Notes: generated from the sequence alone by a model not told the origin. 64,000 bases of DNA from Pseudomonas sp. P8_229 (GCF_034008635.1 NZ_CP125378.1:4526501-4590500); one strand, 5' to 3'. Counted from the first letter of the stretch, positions 19,545 through 32,906 are shown. Program-made: numbers and translations.

Positions 19545-20564
19545 ATGCTGGTGATGCGCCCTGCGCAAATGGCTGATCTGGGCGAGGTACAGCGTCTGGC
19601 TGCGGACAGTCCGATTGGTGTCACTTCCTTGCCGGATGACGTGGAACGTCTGAGCGACAAGATCGCTGCGAGCGAAGCCTCGTTTGCCGCCGAAGTGAGC
19701 TTCAACGGCGAGGAGAGCTATTTCTTCGTCCTCGAAGACACCGCCACCGGCAAGCTGGTGGGCTGCTCGGCCATCGTCGCCTCGGCCGGTTACTCGGAGC
19801 CGTTTTACAGCTTCCGCAACGAGACCTTCGTTCACGCCTCCCGCGAGCTGAAGATCCACAACAAGATCCACGTGCTTTCGCAGTGCCACGACCTGACCGG
19901 CAACAGCTTGCTGACCAGTTTCTACGTGCAGCGCGAGCTGGTGGGTTCGCCGTGGGCCGAGCTCAACTCCCGTGGTCGCTTGCTGTTCGTCGCCAGCCAC
20001 CCGGAGCGTTTCGCTGATTCGGTGGTGACCGAGATCGTCGGCTACAGCGACGAGAACGGCGACTCGCCATTCTGGGATGCGATCGGCCGCAACTTCTTCG
20101 ACCTCAACTACGCCGAGGCCGAGCGTCTGTGTGGCCTGAAGAGCCGCACGTTCCTCGCCGAACTGATGCCGCATTACCCGATCTACGTGCCGCTGTTGCC
20201 GGATTCCGCTCAGGAAGCGATGGGCCAGGTGCACCCGCGTGCGCAGATCACCTTCGACATCCTGATGCGCGAAGGCTTCGAGACCGATCACTACATCGAC
20301 ATTTTCGACGGTGGCCCGACCCTGCATGCACGCGTTTCGGGGATCCGTTCGATCGCCCAGAGCCGTGTGGTGCCGGTGAAGATCGGCGAGCCGGTCAAAG
20401 GTGCCGGACGCCAGTATCTGGTGGCCAACGCGCAGTTGCAGGATTACCGCGCGGTGTTGCTGGAACTGGACTACGCGCCGGGCAAACCGGTGACCCTGGA
20501 TCTGGAAGCAGCCGAAGCCCTGGGCGTCGGTGAAGGTGCCAGCGTGCGCCTGGTGGCGGTTTAA
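19545..20564 (+). CDS. aruF: Arginine/ornithine N-succinyltransferase, alpha subunit
   Basis: The 339-residue subunit belongs to the AstA family, which succinylates arginine or ornithine with succinyl-CoA as the first step of the pathway. The start MLVMRPAQMADLGEVQRLA and the conserved AELMPHYPIYVPLLP (about 203-217), followed by GQVHPRAQITFDILMREGF, are diagnostic. It is paralogous to AruG next to it; in Pseudomonas the two form a heteromeric enzyme. AAGGAGTGACACC precedes the ATG. Confidence 0.95.
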   Translation: MLVMRPAQMADLGEVQRLAADSPIGVTSLPDDVERLSDKIAASEASFAAEVSFNGEESYFFVLEDTATGKLVGCSAIVASAGYSEPFYSFRNETFVHASRELKIHNKIHVLSQCHDLTGNSLLTSFYVQRELVGSPWAELNSRGRLLFVASHPERFADSVVTEIVGYSDENGDSPFWDAIGRNFFDLNYAEAERLCGLKSRTFLAELMPHYPIYVPLLPDSAQEAMGQVHPRAQITFDILMREGFETDHYIDIFDGGPTLHARVSGIRSIAQSRVVPVKIGEPVKGAGRQYLVANAQLQDYRAVLLELDYAPGKPVTLDLEAAEALGVGEGASVRLVAV

Positions 20565-20615
20565 CGCCTTAGCGAGTTTCACGGGTGGCGAAGGCGGCCC
20601 GTTTGAGGAGATAGC

Positions 20616-23107
<2,492 letters not shown>

Positions 23108-23113
23108 TATTCA

Positions 23114-23201
23114 ATCGCGAGCAGGCTCACTCCTACAGGTTGATGGTGGGCACACAATTTGTGCACGACACAAACCCTGTAGGAGTGAGCCTGCTCGCGA
23201 T
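23114..23201. repeat. Outward-facing REP pair between aruD and aruB
   Basis: The two REP units are in the order ATCGCGAGCAGGCTCACTCC ... GGAGTGAGCCTGCTCGCGAT, the reverse of the usual REPIN orientation, around 40 bases. Confidence 0.85.
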
Positions 23202-23270
23202 AGCCGCACCTCGGTCTTACCTATTTGTTACTCGATGCCTATAACAACAGATTCTCGTGGAGCCTCGCTG

Positions 23271-24617
23271 ATGAAATCCTATGAAGTCAATTTTGACGGT
23301 CTAGTGGGGCCGACCCATAACTACGGTGGTCTGTCCTACGGCAACGTTGCGTCCCAGAGCAACAGCCAGCAATCCTCGAACCCGAAGGAAGCGGCGCTGC
23401 AAGGCCTGGCGAAAATGAAAGCGCTGATGGAAATGGGCTTTCAGCAAGGCGTGCTGGCGCCGCAGGAGCGTCCGGACGTGGCCGCGTTGCGCCGTCTGGG
23501 TTTCAGTGGCACCGACGCGCAAGTGATTGAGCGCGCCGCCAAAGAAGCCATGCCGCTGCTGGTCGCCAGTTGCTCGGCATCGAGCATGTGGGTGGCCAAC
23601 GCCGCCACGGTCAGCCCGAGCGCGGACACCGCTGACGGTCGCGTGCATTTCACCGCCGCCAACCTCAACTGCAAATACCACCGCAGTATCGAACACCCGA
23701 CCACCAGTCGCGTGCTCGGTGCGATGTTCGCCAATCAACAGCACTTCGCCCATCACGCCGCATTGCCAGCGGTGGCGCAGTTCGGCGACGAAGGCGCAGC
23801 CAACCACACGCGTTTCTGCCGTGAATACGGCGAGGCCGGTGTCGAGTTCTTCGTGTTCGGTCGCAGTGCGTTCGACACCCGTTACCCGGCGCCGCAAAAG
23901 TACCCGGCGCGCCAGACCCTGGAAGCGTCGCAAGCGGTAGCGCGCCTGCACGGTCTGCGTGACGAGGGCGTGGTTTACGCTCAACAGAACCCGGCGGTGA
24001 TCGACCAGGGCGTATTCCACAACGACGTGATCGCGGTGGGTAACGGCGAAGTCCTGTTCCATCACGAGGATGCGTTCCTCGACACCGAGCAGATGCTGGC
24101 CGAGTTGCAGGGCAAGCTGGCCAAGGTCGGCGGCAAGTTCCAGTCGATCTGCGTGCCGCGTTCGGCGGTCACCGTGGACGATGCAGTGCGCTCCTACCTG
24201 TTCAACAGTCAGTTGCTGTCGCGTCCTGACGGTTCGATGCTGTTGATCGTGCCGCAAGAGTGCCAGGCCAACGAACGCGTGTGGGCCTACCTGCAAAGTC
24301 TGACCAGCTCCGGCGGCCTGATCTGCGAAGTGAAAGTCTTCGACCTCAAGCAAAGTATGCAGAACGGCGGTGGCCCGGCGTGCCTGCGACTGCGCGTCGC
24401 GCTCAACGAAACCGAGCTGGCGGCCGTCAACCCAGGGGTTATCATGACCGCACCGTTGTACGGTTCGTTGACCGCATGGGTTGAAAAGCACTACCGCGAC
24501 CGCCTGAGCGAAACCGATCTGGCGGACCCGCAATTGTTGCTTGAATGCCGGACGGCACTGGATGAACTGACGCAAATCCTTAAACTGGGCTCGGTTTATC
24601 CATTCCAGATCAATTGA
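23271..24617 (+). CDS. aruB: N-succinylarginine dihydrolase
   Basis: The 448-residue AstB-family enzyme hydrolyses N2-succinylarginine to succinylornithine, 2 NH3 and CO2. It has the guanidino-modifying fold with N-terminal [19 protein letters not shown], a central His/Glu region ([20 protein letters not shown], about 247-266) and the catalytic Cys in [14 protein letters not shown] (near residue 366). The ATG at 23271 has GGAG upstream. A small conserved gene and aruE follow. Confidence 0.95.
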   Translation: MKSYEVNFDGLVGPTHNYGGLSYGNVASQSNSQQSSNPKEAALQGLAKMKALMEMGFQQGVLAPQERPDVAALRRLGFSGTDAQVIERAAKEAMPLLVASCSASSMWVANAATVSPSADTADGRVHFTAANLNCKYHRSIEHPTTSRVLGAMFANQQHFAHHAALPAVAQFGDEGAANHTRFCREYGEAGVEFFVFGRSAFDTRYPAPQKYPARQTLEASQAVARLHGLRDEGVVYAQQNPAVIDQGVFHNDVIAVGNGEVLFHHEDAFLDTEQMLAELQGKLAKVGGKFQSICVPRSAVTVDDAVRSYLFNSQLLSRPDGSMLLIVPQECQANERVWAYLQSLTSSGGLICEVKVFDLKQSMQNGGGPACLRLRVALNETELAAVNPGVIMTAPLYGSLTAWVEKHYRDRLSETDLADPQLLLECRTALDELTQILKLGSVYPFQIN

Positions 24618-24674
24618 TGGCCGGCGCGTCGCCTGAGCGCGGCGCGCGGCTTGTCTCCCCAAGAGAGTAAAAAC

Positions 24675-24965
24675 ATGAGCGATTCCCTGCAGCTGATCCT
24701 TGAAGACACCGACGGCACGCAACTGCAAACCTCGTGCACCCGCGTCGCGGTCATGTGGCAAGGCAAAGAGCTGTGGATCCAGCAGGACGGCCGTGGCCAA
24801 CTGCTGATCGGCGTGGACGTCGAGGAGGGTGACGAAGAGTACGCCAACCTGCTGCTGCGCCCATTGGCGACTAATCTGGTAAGTCTGCAACTGGAAATGG
24901 AACCGGCTGACGTCGGCGACGACGAAGACCACGTGCACGGCCCGGATTGCAACCACGATCACTAA
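24675..24965 (+). CDS. Small conserved hypothetical protein within the aru operon
   Basis: The 96-residue acidic protein ends in a His/Asp-rich tail (DVGDDEDHVHGPDCNHDH) that looks metal-binding. It has no signal peptide or membrane span. A small gene in this position, between aruB and aruE, is also present in P. aeruginosa (from memory), so it is probably part of the operon. The ATG at 24675 follows GAGAGTAAAAAC; the aruE ATG lies 12 bp after its stop. Function unknown. The tail suggests zinc or nickel binding, which is inference. Confidence 0.75.
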   Translation: MSDSLQLILEDTDGTQLQTSCTRVAVMWQGKELWIQQDGRGQLLIGVDVEEGDEEYANLLLRPLATNLVSLQLEMEPADVGDDEDHVHGPDCNHDH

Positions 24966-24977
24966 GGAAACCGCTCT

Positions 24978-25988
24978 ATGCTCGCCCTCGGCAAACTGCT
25001 TGAACTGACCCTCGCCGGCCGCGAACCGGCGGAGAAGACTCAACTGACTGTCGAAGGCGTGCGCATGCGCTGGTTGAGCGAGGGTGCGCTGGAAGTCCGG
25101 CCACCCGAAGCGCGCGACAATGGCCTGGACCTGCTGCTGTCGGCAGGCATCCACGGCAATGAAACAGCGCCGATCGAGTTGCTTGATCGGCTGCTGCATG
25201 ACATCGCTCGCGGCGACTTGAAGCCGCGTGCACGCATTCTGTTCCTGTTCGGTAACCCGGAAGCGATTCGCAAAGGCGAGCGCTTCGTCGAGCAGGACGT
25301 CAATCGGCTGTTCAACGGCCGTCATGAACAAACCAGCGGTTCCGAAGCCATACGCGCCTGTGAGCTGGAACGCCTGGCAGCGAGTTTCTTCAGCCTGCCT
25401 GATCGTCAGCGTTTGCACTACGACCTGCACACGGCGATTCGTGGCTCGAAGATCGAGCAGTTCGCCCTGTATCCGTGGAAAGAAGGTCGCCAGCATTCGC
25501 GCCGCGAACTGGCGCGCTTGCGTGCGGCCGGCATGGAGGCGGTGCTGCTGCAGAACAAGCCGTCGATCGTGTTCAGCTCCTACACCTACGACAAGCTCGG
25601 TGCCGAGGCCTTCACTCTGGAACTGGGCAAGGCGCGACCGTTCGGGCAGAACGAAGGGGTCGATGTTTCACGCCTGGAAAGCCGTCTGAAGCAGATCATC
25701 GAAGGTAATGAGCCTGATCTGGCCGAGGAAGGCCTGGACGGTTTGCAGCTGTTCAGCGTCGCCCGGGAGATCATCAAGCACAGCGATGCCTTCCGCCTGA
25801 ACCTGCCGGCGGATATAGAGAACTTTTCTGAATTGGACGTGGGTTATCTGCTGGCCGAAGATCTGGCCAATACTCGCTGGGTCATCGAGGAAGAGGGCGC
25901 GCGGATCATTTTCCCTAATCCGAAGGTCAAGAATGGCTTGCGTGCGGGCATCCTGATCGTGCCGACCAGCGACGAAAATCTCGCCTGA
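24978..25988 (+). CDS. aruE: Succinylglutamate desuccinylase
   Basis: The 336-residue M14 zinc hydrolase of the AstE family releases glutamate and succinate in the last step of the arginine succinyltransferase pathway. The zinc motif HGNE is in [15 protein letters not shown] (about 54-68) and the third ligand in [11 protein letters not shown] (about 147). AAGGAAACC precedes the ATG. A dispersed palindromic repeat follows, then the convergent ribH2 gene. Confidence 0.95.
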   Translation: MLALGKLLELTLAGREPAEKTQLTVEGVRMRWLSEGALEVRPPEARDNGLDLLLSAGIHGNETAPIELLDRLLHDIARGDLKPRARILFLFGNPEAIRKGERFVEQDVNRLFNGRHEQTSGSEAIRACELERLAASFFSLPDRQRLHYDLHTAIRGSKIEQFALYPWKEGRQHSRRELARLRAAGMEAVLLQNKPSIVFSSYTYDKLGAEAFTLELGKARPFGQNEGVDVSRLESRLKQIIEGNEPDLAEEGLDGLQLFSVAREIIKHSDAFRLNLPADIENFSELDVGYLLAEDLANTRWVIEEEGARIIFPNPKVKNGLRAGILIVPTSDENLA

Positions 25989-25994
25989 CGTGAT

Positions 25995-26100
25995 GATCAT
26001 TCCCACGCTCCGCGTGGGAATGCAGCCCGGGACGCTCCGCGTCCCAAAGCGGACGCAGAGCGTCCATTGAGGCATTCCCACGCAGAGCATGGGAACGATC
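25995..26100. repeat. Long palindromic dispersed repeat, copy 2
   Basis: Same architecture as the copy at 6743-6849: outer arms GATCATTCCCACGCTCCGCG and its complement, inner arm GGGACGCTCCGCGTCCC and a middle AGCGGACGCAGAGCGTCC. It lies between the convergent aruE and ribH2 genes and may act as a transcription barrier. Confidence 0.85.
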
Positions 26101-26109
26101 GTTGGAGGC

Positions 26110-26619
26110 TTAGACGGCTACAGCACGCGGTTCGGTGCGACGCAGCGCACGAACCTTCTGCAGCGTATCGGCGCAGGTTCTGGCCGCTTCCTGACCCTTG
26201 TGCACAAAGTGCTCGAAGAAGAACTTCTGATGCTCGTCGCCAGCATGGAAGTGATGCGGGGTCAGGGACACCGAGAACACCGGCACTTCGGTTTCCAGCT
26301 GCACTTGCATCAGGCCGCTGACCACCGACTGGGCGACGAACTCGTGACGGTAGATGCCGCCGTCCACGACCAGGGCTGCCGCGACGATCCCGGCATAACG
26401 ACCTGTCTTGGCCAGCAACTTGGCGTGCAGAGGCATTTCAAAGGCGCCGCCGACTTCGAAGATGTCGATGTCCGATTCCTGATAACCCAAGGCAAGCATT
26501 TCGGCGACGAAGCCTTTACGGCTCTGGTCGACGATTTCCTTGTGCCAACAGGCCTGGATGAACGCGACGCGCTCGCCGTGAGGGTGTTTGGATTTGCTGT
26601 CGATAGCGGTGGGTTGCAT
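26110..26619 (-). CDS. ribH: 6,7-dimethyl-8-ribityllumazine synthase, RibH2 type
   Basis: The 169-residue lumazine synthase condenses ribityl-amino-uracil with dihydroxybutanone phosphate, the penultimate step to riboflavin. The sequence is of the type-II (Brucella RibH2-like) kind, with VAFIQACWHKEIVDQ, the IFEVGGAFEMPLHA segment, VDGGIYRHEFVAQ and LTPHHFHAGDEH. The usual RibH1 pattern (GAVIRGxTxHF) is absent. An FMN riboswitch and a hairpin that covers the Shine-Dalgarno lie upstream, so it is switched off when FMN is plentiful. It is not linked to other riboflavin genes here, so it is probably a second lumazine synthase next to the housekeeping ribE elsewhere. Confidence 0.9.
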   Translation of the reverse strand: MQPTAIDSKSKHPHGERVAFIQACWHKEIVDQSRKGFVAEMLALGYQESDIDIFEVGGAFEMPLHAKLLAKTGRYAGIVAAALVVDGGIYRHEFVAQSVVSGLMQVQLETEVPVFSVSLTPHHFHAGDEHQKFFFEHFVHKGQEAARTCADTLQKVRALRRTEPRAVAV

Positions 26620-26626
26620 GTTCTGA

Positions 26627-26649
26627 CTCCTGTTTGTGTGAAAAACAGG
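26627..26649 (-). promoter_or_regulatory. Ribosome-binding-site-sequestering hairpin of ribH2
   Basis: On the mRNA strand CCTGTTT (26643-26649) and AAACAGG (26629-26635) pair perfectly around 7 bases. The AGG of the latter is part of the AGGAG Shine-Dalgarno 8-10 bases before the ATG. It could be the expression platform of the FMN riboswitch acting on translation. Confidence 0.6.
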
Positions 26650-26722
26650 GCGTTATGAATCGAAAGGGATTCAAGGGTGCGCACACGCACAACATCGCGC
26701 GGACGGCCCTTTGGCGTTAATC

Positions 26723-26889
26723 CCGTTCTCTCTTCATCCGGACTATGACCGTCGGCCCCGGGATCACACCGGGTCTGCTGACCTTGCCGCCGTGCACCGC
26801 AAAAGCCGTGTCCGTCGCCAAGCGCTCGCGGGCTATGCGCATTGCGCGCAATTACCGCCGGTGGGGAATTGCACCCCGCCCTGAGAACG
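26723..26889 (-). ncRNA. FMN riboswitch (RFN element)
   Basis: Read on the minus strand the region begins CGTTCTCAGGGCGGGGTGCAA, continues with ATTCCCCACCGGCGGTAAT and AGCCCGCGAGCG, and ends GGTCATAGTCCGGATGAAGAGAGAACG. This is the RFN box order with the closing P1 helix CGTTCTC/GAGAACG. It is 100 bases upstream of the lumazine synthase gene on the same strand. No poly-U terminator is seen between them, so control is probably translational. Confidence 0.96.
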
Positions 26890-27091
26890 TTTTTGCCGCC
26901 CTTTCTCGGGCGGCGCAGCGTTTTTATCACAGATCGGCGAGCGGTGCATTGCGCCTTTGTGATGATTGCCATCGGATTTTTTGAACGCTAGTGGAGCGTT
27001 TTCCTGCGCCAAGGGTTGATTAATCTGCGCGATGACCGCAGTAATTCACCTTCGTAAAGGGATTTTCCCTGCTGACTATGAGGCTAGGTTC

Positions 27092-28096
<1,005 letters not shown>

Positions 28097-28242
28097 CAGC
28101 GTTAGCCGTCCAATTGACCGTTACTATCGTATAAACACGCTGTACCCCGCGCGAAGGGCCGATATAATGCGGCCCTTTGCCGTCGTTTCGTCTGTTGACG
28201 TTTCGTACAGGCCTTTGGCCGCAGCCTCCGTGGAAGAACCTA

Positions 28243-30861
28243 ATGAAAAGCGCAGAAATCCGTGAAGCCTTCCTTCGCTTCTTCGAAGAGCAAGGCCACA
28301 CCCGTGTAGCCTCCAGCTCTTTGATTCCGGGCAACGACCCAACCCTGCTGTTCACCAACGCGGGGATGAACCAGTTCAAGGACTGCTTCCTGGGCCAGGA
28401 AAAGCGCGCGTACACCCGCGCAACCAGCAGCCAGAAGTGCGTGCGTGCCGGTGGCAAGAACAGCGACCTGGAAAACGTCGGTTATACCGCTCGTCACCAC
28501 ACCTTCTTCGAAATGCTCGGTAACTTCAGCTTCGGTGACTATTTCAAGCACGATGCGATTACCTTCGCCTGGACCTTCCTGACCGGCGTTCTGAAACTGC
28601 CGAAGGAAAAACTCTGGGTTACTGTCTACGCCTCGGACGACGAAGCGTATGACATCTGGACCAAACAAATCGGTGTGCCGGTCGAGCGCATGATCCGCAT
28701 CGGCGACAACAAAGGCGCGCCATACGCGTCCGACAACTTCTGGACCATGGGCGATACCGGCCCGTGCGGCCCATGCACCGAGATTTTCTACGATCACGGC
28801 GACCACATCTGGGGCGGCCCACCGGGCTCGCCGGAAGAAGACGGCGACCGTTACATCGAGATCTGGAACAACGTGTTCATGCAGTTCAACCGCACCGCCG
28901 ATGGCGTGTTGCATCCGTTGCCAGCGCCGTCGGTCGACACCGGCATGGGCCTGGAGCGGATCAGTGCGGTGATGCAGCACGTCAATTCCAACTACGACAT
29001 CGACCTGTTCAAGAACCTGCTGAAAGCCTCGGCCGAAGCCATCGGTTGCGAAAACGGCGATCAGTCGTCGCTCAAAGTGGTTTCCGACCACATCCGTTCG
29101 TGCGGTTTCCTGATCGCCGATGGCGTGCTGCCGTCCAATGAAGGTCGCGGCTACGTGCTGCGCCGGATCATTCGTCGCGCCTGCCGTCACGGCAACAAGC
29201 TGGGCGCCACTGGCAGCTTCTTCTACAAGATCGTTGCCGCGCTGGTCGCCGAGATGGGCGAAGCCTTCCCGGAACTGAAGAAGCAGCAGAGCAACATCGA
29301 GCGCGTGCTCAAGGCCGAAGAAGAGCAGTTCTCCAAGACCCTGGAGCACGGCCTGAAAATTCTCGAGCAGGATCTGCTGGAACTCAAAGGCACCGTGGTG
29401 CCTGGCGACGTGGTGTTCAAACTCTACGACACCTACGGTTTTCCGATGGACCTGACGGCGGACATCGCTCGCGAGCGCGGCCTGACCGTCGACGAAGTCG
29501 GCTTCGAACGTGAAATGGAAGCCCAGCGTGTTCGTGCGCGTTCGGCCAGCTCGTTCGGTCTGGACTACAACACCCTGGTCAAGGTGGATGTGGCCACCGA
29601 GTTCACCGGTTACACCGACACCAGCGGTTCGGCGAAAATTGTCGCTATCTATAAAGATGGCCAGTCGGTCGACGTCTTGAATGAAGGCGAAGAGGCGGTG
29701 ATCGTTCTGAATCAGACGCCGTTCTACGCTGAATCCGGCGGCCAGATCGGCGACTGCGGTTTCCTTCAGGCAGGCAGCGCGCGTTTCGACGTTCGCGACA
29801 CCACCAAGACCGGCGGCGCATTCCTGCACCACGGTGTGCTGGATTCGGGCAGCCTGACCATCGGCGCGCCGGTGGAAACCCACGTTGATGCCGACGTGCG
29901 CCATGCGACTTCGCTGAACCACTCGGCGACTCACTTGCTGCACGCTGCACTGCGTCAGGTGTTGGGTGAGCACGTTCAGCAGAAGGGGTCGTTGGTGGAT
30001 AGCCAGCGTCTGCGCTTCGACTTCAGCCACTTTGAAGCGATCAAGCCTGAGCAGATCAAAGCGCTGGAAGACATCGTCAACGCCGAGATTCGCAAGAACT
30101 CCGCGGTTGAAACCGAAGAAACCGACATCGAGACCGCCAAGCAGAAAGGCGCGATGGCGCTGTTCGGCGAGAAGTATGGCGACAACGTGCGCGTGCTGAG
30201 CATGGGCGGCGATTTCTCCGTCGAACTGTGCGGCGGTATCCACGCCAACCGTACCGGCGACATCGGCCTGCTGAAAATCATCAGCGAAGGCGGTGTGGCA
30301 TCGGGCGTGCGTCGTATCGAGGCAGTCACCGGTGCGCAAGCACTGGCCTACTTGAACGCCGCTGAAGAACAACTCAAGGAAGCGGCCAACCTGGTCAAGG
30401 GCAGCCGCGACAACCTGATCGACAAGCTGTCGGCAGTGCTGGAGCGCAACCGCGCGCTGGAAAAGCAACTCGAGCAGTTGCAGGCCAAGGCTGCCAGCGC
30501 CGCGGGCGACGATCTGTCGAACTCGGCAGTCGACGTCAAAGGCGTGAAGGTGCTGGCTGCGCGTCTGGATGGTCAGGACGGCAAGGCGCTGCTGGCGCTG
30601 GTCGATCAGCTGAAAAACAAACTCGGCCGCGCAGTGATCCTGCTCGGCAGTGTCCATGAGGAAAAGGTCGTACTGGTTGCAGGTGTAACCAAGGACCTGA
30701 CTGGCCAACTCAAAGCCGGTGATTTGATGAAACAGGCTGCTGCGGCAGTGGGCGGGAAGGGCGGTGGTCGTCCGGACATGGCGCAGGGCGGCGGTGTCGA
30801 CGCCGGCGCACTGGATGGCGCATTGGCGCTGACCGTTCCATTCGTCGAGCAGGGTTTATAA
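28243..30861 (+). CDS. alaS: Alanyl-tRNA synthetase
   Basis: The 872-residue class-II synthetase charges tRNA-Ala. The aminoacylation domain begins at [19 protein letters not shown]. The editing-domain zinc motifs are [12 protein letters not shown] (HxxxH, about 563) and [10 protein letters not shown] (CxxxH, about 665), and the C-terminal C-Ala domain ends with the Gly-rich [15 protein letters not shown] motif. The ATG at 28243 has GGAAG upstream; the frame's extra 22 codons are non-homologous. The alaS-lysC-rsmA order is ancestral in Pseudomonas. Confidence 0.97.
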   Translation: MKSAEIREAFLRFFEEQGHTRVASSSLIPGNDPTLLFTNAGMNQFKDCFLGQEKRAYTRATSSQKCVRAGGKNSDLENVGYTARHHTFFEMLGNFSFGDYFKHDAITFAWTFLTGVLKLPKEKLWVTVYASDDEAYDIWTKQIGVPVERMIRIGDNKGAPYASDNFWTMGDTGPCGPCTEIFYDHGDHIWGGPPGSPEEDGDRYIEIWNNVFMQFNRTADGVLHPLPAPSVDTGMGLERISAVMQHVNSNYDIDLFKNLLKASAEAIGCENGDQSSLKVVSDHIRSCGFLIADGVLPSNEGRGYVLRRIIRRACRHGNKLGATGSFFYKIVAALVAEMGEAFPELKKQQSNIERVLKAEEEQFSKTLEHGLKILEQDLLELKGTVVPGDVVFKLYDTYGFPMDLTADIARERGLTVDEVGFEREMEAQRVRARSASSFGLDYNTLVKVDVATEFTGYTDTSGSAKIVAIYKDGQSVDVLNEGEEAVIVLNQTPFYAESGGQIGDCGFLQAGSARFDVRDTTKTGGAFLHHGVLDSGSLTIGAPVETHVDADVRHATSLNHSATHLLHAALRQVLGEHVQQKGSLVDSQRLRFDFSHFEAIKPEQIKALEDIVNAEIRKNSAVETEETDIETAKQKGAMALFGEKYGDNVRVLSMGGDFSVELCGGIHANRTGDIGLLKIISEGGVASGVRRIEAVTGAQALAYLNAAEEQLKEAANLVKGSRDNLIDKLSAVLERNRALEKQLEQLQAKAASAAGDDLSNSAVDVKGVKVLAARLDGQDGKALLALVDQLKNKLGRAVILLGSVHEEKVVLVAGVTKDLTGQLKAGDLMKQAAAAVGGKGGGRPDMAQGGGVDAGALDGALALTVPFVEQGL

Positions 30862-30951
30862 GACGGCCCGCAGGGCCCGCAGTCTAGTGGCGGGGCCGGC
30901 GGCTGTTCGAGTGATTATTGGGCGCCCTTCATGGGCAGAGGCGGCTTTGAA

Positions 30952-32193
30952 ATGGCTTTGATCGTACAGAAATTTGGAGGCACCTCGGTCGGTACTGTCG
31001 AGAGAATCGAGCAGGTCGCCGACAAGGTTAAGAAATTCCGCGATGCCGGCGATGACCTGGTGGTTGTGCTGTCTGCAATGAGCGGCGAAACCAACCGTCT
31101 GATCGATCTGGCCAAGCAAATCAGTGGCGACACGCAACCGGTTCCGCGTGAACTGGACGTGATCGTTTCCACCGGTGAGCAGGTGACGATTGCCCTGTTG
31201 GCCATGGCGCTGATCAAGCGCGGTGTGCCGGCGGTGTCGTACACCGGTAATCAGGTGCGGATCCTGACCGACAGTGCGCACAATAAAGCGCGTATCTTGC
31301 AGATTGATGACCAGAAGATTCGCGGTGATCTGAAAGCAGGTCGCGTGGTGGTTGTCGCCGGTTTCCAGGGCGTCGACGAGCACGGCAACATCACCACTCT
31401 CGGCCGTGGCGGTTCCGACACTACGGGCGTGGCACTGGCGGCTGCATTGAAGGCTGATGAATGCCAGATCTACACCGACGTCGATGGTGTCTACACCACC
31501 GATCCGCGTGTGGTGCCGGTCGCTCAGCGTCTGGACAAGATCACCTTCGAAGAGATGCTGGAAATGGCCAGCCTCGGTTCCAAGGTGCTGCAGATCCGTG
31601 CGGTGGAATTCGCCGGCAAGTACAACGTTCCGCTGCGCGTACTGCACAGCTTCAAGGAGGGTCCGGGCACCCTCATTACTATTGATGAAGAGGAAACCAT
31701 GGAACAGCCGATCATCTCCGGCATCGCTTTCAACCGCGATGAAGCCAAGCTGACCATCCGTGGCGTGCCAGACACCCCGGGCGTGGCGTTCAAGATTCTC
31801 GGCCCGATCAGTGCCGCGAACATCGAAGTCGACATGATCGTGCAGAACGTTGCGCACGATAACACCACCGACTTCACCTTCACCGTGCACCGCAACGACT
31901 ACCAGGCCGCACAGACCGTGCTGGAAAACACCGCTCGCGAGATCGGTGCCCGTGAAGTCGTAGGCGACACCAAGATTGCCAAGGTCTCGATCGTCGGCGT
32001 CGGTATGCGTTCCCACGCAGGCGTGGCCAGCCGTATGTTCGAATCCCTGGCTAAAGAAAGCATCAACATCCAGATGATCTCGACTTCGGAAATCAAGGTT
32101 TCCGTCGTCATCGAAGAGAAGTACCTGGAACTGGCCGTGCGCGCCCTGCACACGGCTTTCGAACTGGACGCGCCTGCCCGTCAGGGCGAGTAA
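30952..32193 (+). CDS. lysC: Aspartate kinase, catalytic (alpha) form
   Basis: The 413-residue aspartokinase catalyses the first step of the lysine/threonine/methionine family. The kinase domain starts with LIVQKFGGTSVGTVERI and includes RGGSDTTGVALAAALKA (about 148-164). Two ACT domains for feedback control occupy residues about 265-405. The ATG at 30952 gives the family N-terminus. An in-frame ATG at 31699 with a strong Shine-Dalgarno (AGAGGAAACC) probably yields a separate beta subunit made of the ACT domains. A terminator follows. Confidence 0.96.
   Translation: MALIVQKFGGTSVGTVERIEQVADKVKKFRDAGDDLVVVLSAMSGETNRLIDLAKQISGDTQPVPRELDVIVSTGEQVTIALLAMALIKRGVPAVSYTGNQVRILTDSAHNKARILQIDDQKIRGDLKAGRVVVVAGFQGVDEHGNITTLGRGGSDTTGVALAAALKADECQIYTDVDGVYTTDPRVVPVAQRLDKITFEEMLEMASLGSKVLQIRAVEFAGKYNVPLRVLHSFKEGPGTLITIDEEETMEQPIISGIAFNRDEAKLTIRGVPDTPGVAFKILGPISAANIEVDMIVQNVAHDNTTDFTFTVHRNDYQAAQTVLENTAREIGAREVVGDTKIAKVSIVGVGMRSHAGVASRMFESLAKESINIQMISTSEIKVSVVIEEKYLELAVRALHTAFELDAPARQGE
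31699..32193 (+). CDS. Probable in-frame beta subunit of aspartokinase (internal start of lysC)
   Basis: The internal ATG at 31699 starts MEQPIISGIAFNRDEAKLTI, 164 residues covering both ACT domains. It is preceded at good spacing by AGAGGAAACC. Overlapping alpha and beta subunits from one aspartokinase gene are known in Bacillus and in several other bacteria. That this one is used is inference from the ribosome binding site. Confidence 0.5.
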   Translation: MEQPIISGIAFNRDEAKLTIRGVPDTPGVAFKILGPISAANIEVDMIVQNVAHDNTTDFTFTVHRNDYQAAQTVLENTAREIGAREVVGDTKIAKVSIVGVGMRSHAGVASRMFESLAKESINIQMISTSEIKVSVVIEEKYLELAVRALHTAFELDAPARQGE

Positions 32194-32205
32194 TCCGGTC
32201 ACCTG

Positions 32206-32238
32206 AAGGGCGCGGTCTGACCGCGCCCTTTATTTTTT
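32206..32238 (+). terminator. Rho-independent terminator of lysC
   Basis: AAGGGCGCGGTC and GACCGCGCCCTT form a perfect 12-bp stem followed by TATTTTTT. Confidence 0.9.
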
Positions 32239-32379
32239 GAATGGCGCGAGCCCCTGAACTGTTCTTTTGCTCGCGCTGGTCAATACTCAGGCATGTAGGG
32301 CTACGATCGCTCCGGTTGTAGGTCGGGTGCCTTTTTTTTGCAGACTGTTGTCCCTGAAGAATTGCGTGAGGAGAAAGGT

Positions 32380-32568
32380 ATGCTGATTCTGACTCGTCGG
32401 TGCGCAGAAAGCCTGATTATCGGTGATGGCGAAATCACCGTGACCGTGCTCGGCGTTAAAGGAAATCAAGTGCGTATCGGCGTCAACGCCCCGAAAGAGG
32501 TTGCCGTGCACCGTGAGGAAATTTACCTGCGTATAAAGAAAGAGAAGGACGAAGAACCAAGCCATTAA
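32380..32568 (+). CDS. rsmA: Carbon storage regulator RsmA/CsrA
   Basis: The 62-residue RNA-binding protein ([20 protein letters not shown]..., with the [15 protein letters not shown]-terminal part) binds GGA motifs in mRNA leaders and is titrated by RsmX/Y/Z RNAs under GacS/GacA. The ATG at 32380 has AGGAGAAAGGT directly upstream. Further upstream a TTTTTTTT run (about 32332) follows a GC-rich segment and may be a minor terminator. The tRNA cluster begins 62 bp after the stop. The lysC-rsmA-tRNA-Ser-tRNA-Arg order is typical of the genus. Confidence 0.97.
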   Translation: MLILTRRCAESLIIGDGEITVTVLGVKGNQVRIGVNAPKEVAVHREEIYLRIKKEKDEEPSH

Positions 32569-32630
32569 TTTTTATCGATTTTTATGTTTGCAAACGGGGA
32601 AAAGGTTGGTTAAGATACGCCCCGTGTTGC

Positions 32631-32721
32631 GGAGAGCTGGCCGAGTGGCCGAAGGCGCTCCCCTGCTAAGGGAGTACACCTCAAAAGGGTGTCGGGGGTT
32701 CGAATCCCCCGTTCTCCGCCA
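32631..32721 (+). tRNA. tRNA-Ser(GCT)
   Basis: The acceptor stem GGAGAGC/GTTCTCC has G73 and encoded CCA. Anticodon loop CTGCTAA gives GCT. The long variable arm (GTACACCTCAAAAGGGTGTC) is typical of serine tRNA, and the T loop is GGTTCGAATCC. Confidence 0.97.
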
Positions 32722-32829
32722 TTATTTGCTTAGTACGTTGTAATCTGGCTTTTTCTGTAAGTTGTTGAATTTATTAGAAAAAGTAGTTGGAATAGAGATT
32801 AGACGGGCTATAATGCGGCGCAACAAAAT

Positions 32830-32906
32830 GCACTCGTAGCTCAGCTGGATAGAGTACTCGGCTACGAACCGAGCGGTCACAGGTTCGAATCCTGTCGAGT
32901 GCACCA
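32830..32906 (+). tRNA. tRNA-Arg(ACG), copy 1
   Basis: Acceptor GCACTCG/CGAGTGC, anticodon loop CTACGAA (ACG, wobble A to be deaminated to inosine by TadA), T arm CAGGTTCGAATCCTG, encoded CCA. First of three identical copies. Confidence 0.97.

Noticed and set aside
23301..25496. 731-codon minus-strand ORF across aruB and aruE
   Set aside because: It spans several real genes on the other strand and their intergenic gaps; antisense shadow.
28240..30708. 822-codon minus-strand ORF opposite alaS
   Set aside because: Mirrors alaS with no recognisable protein family.
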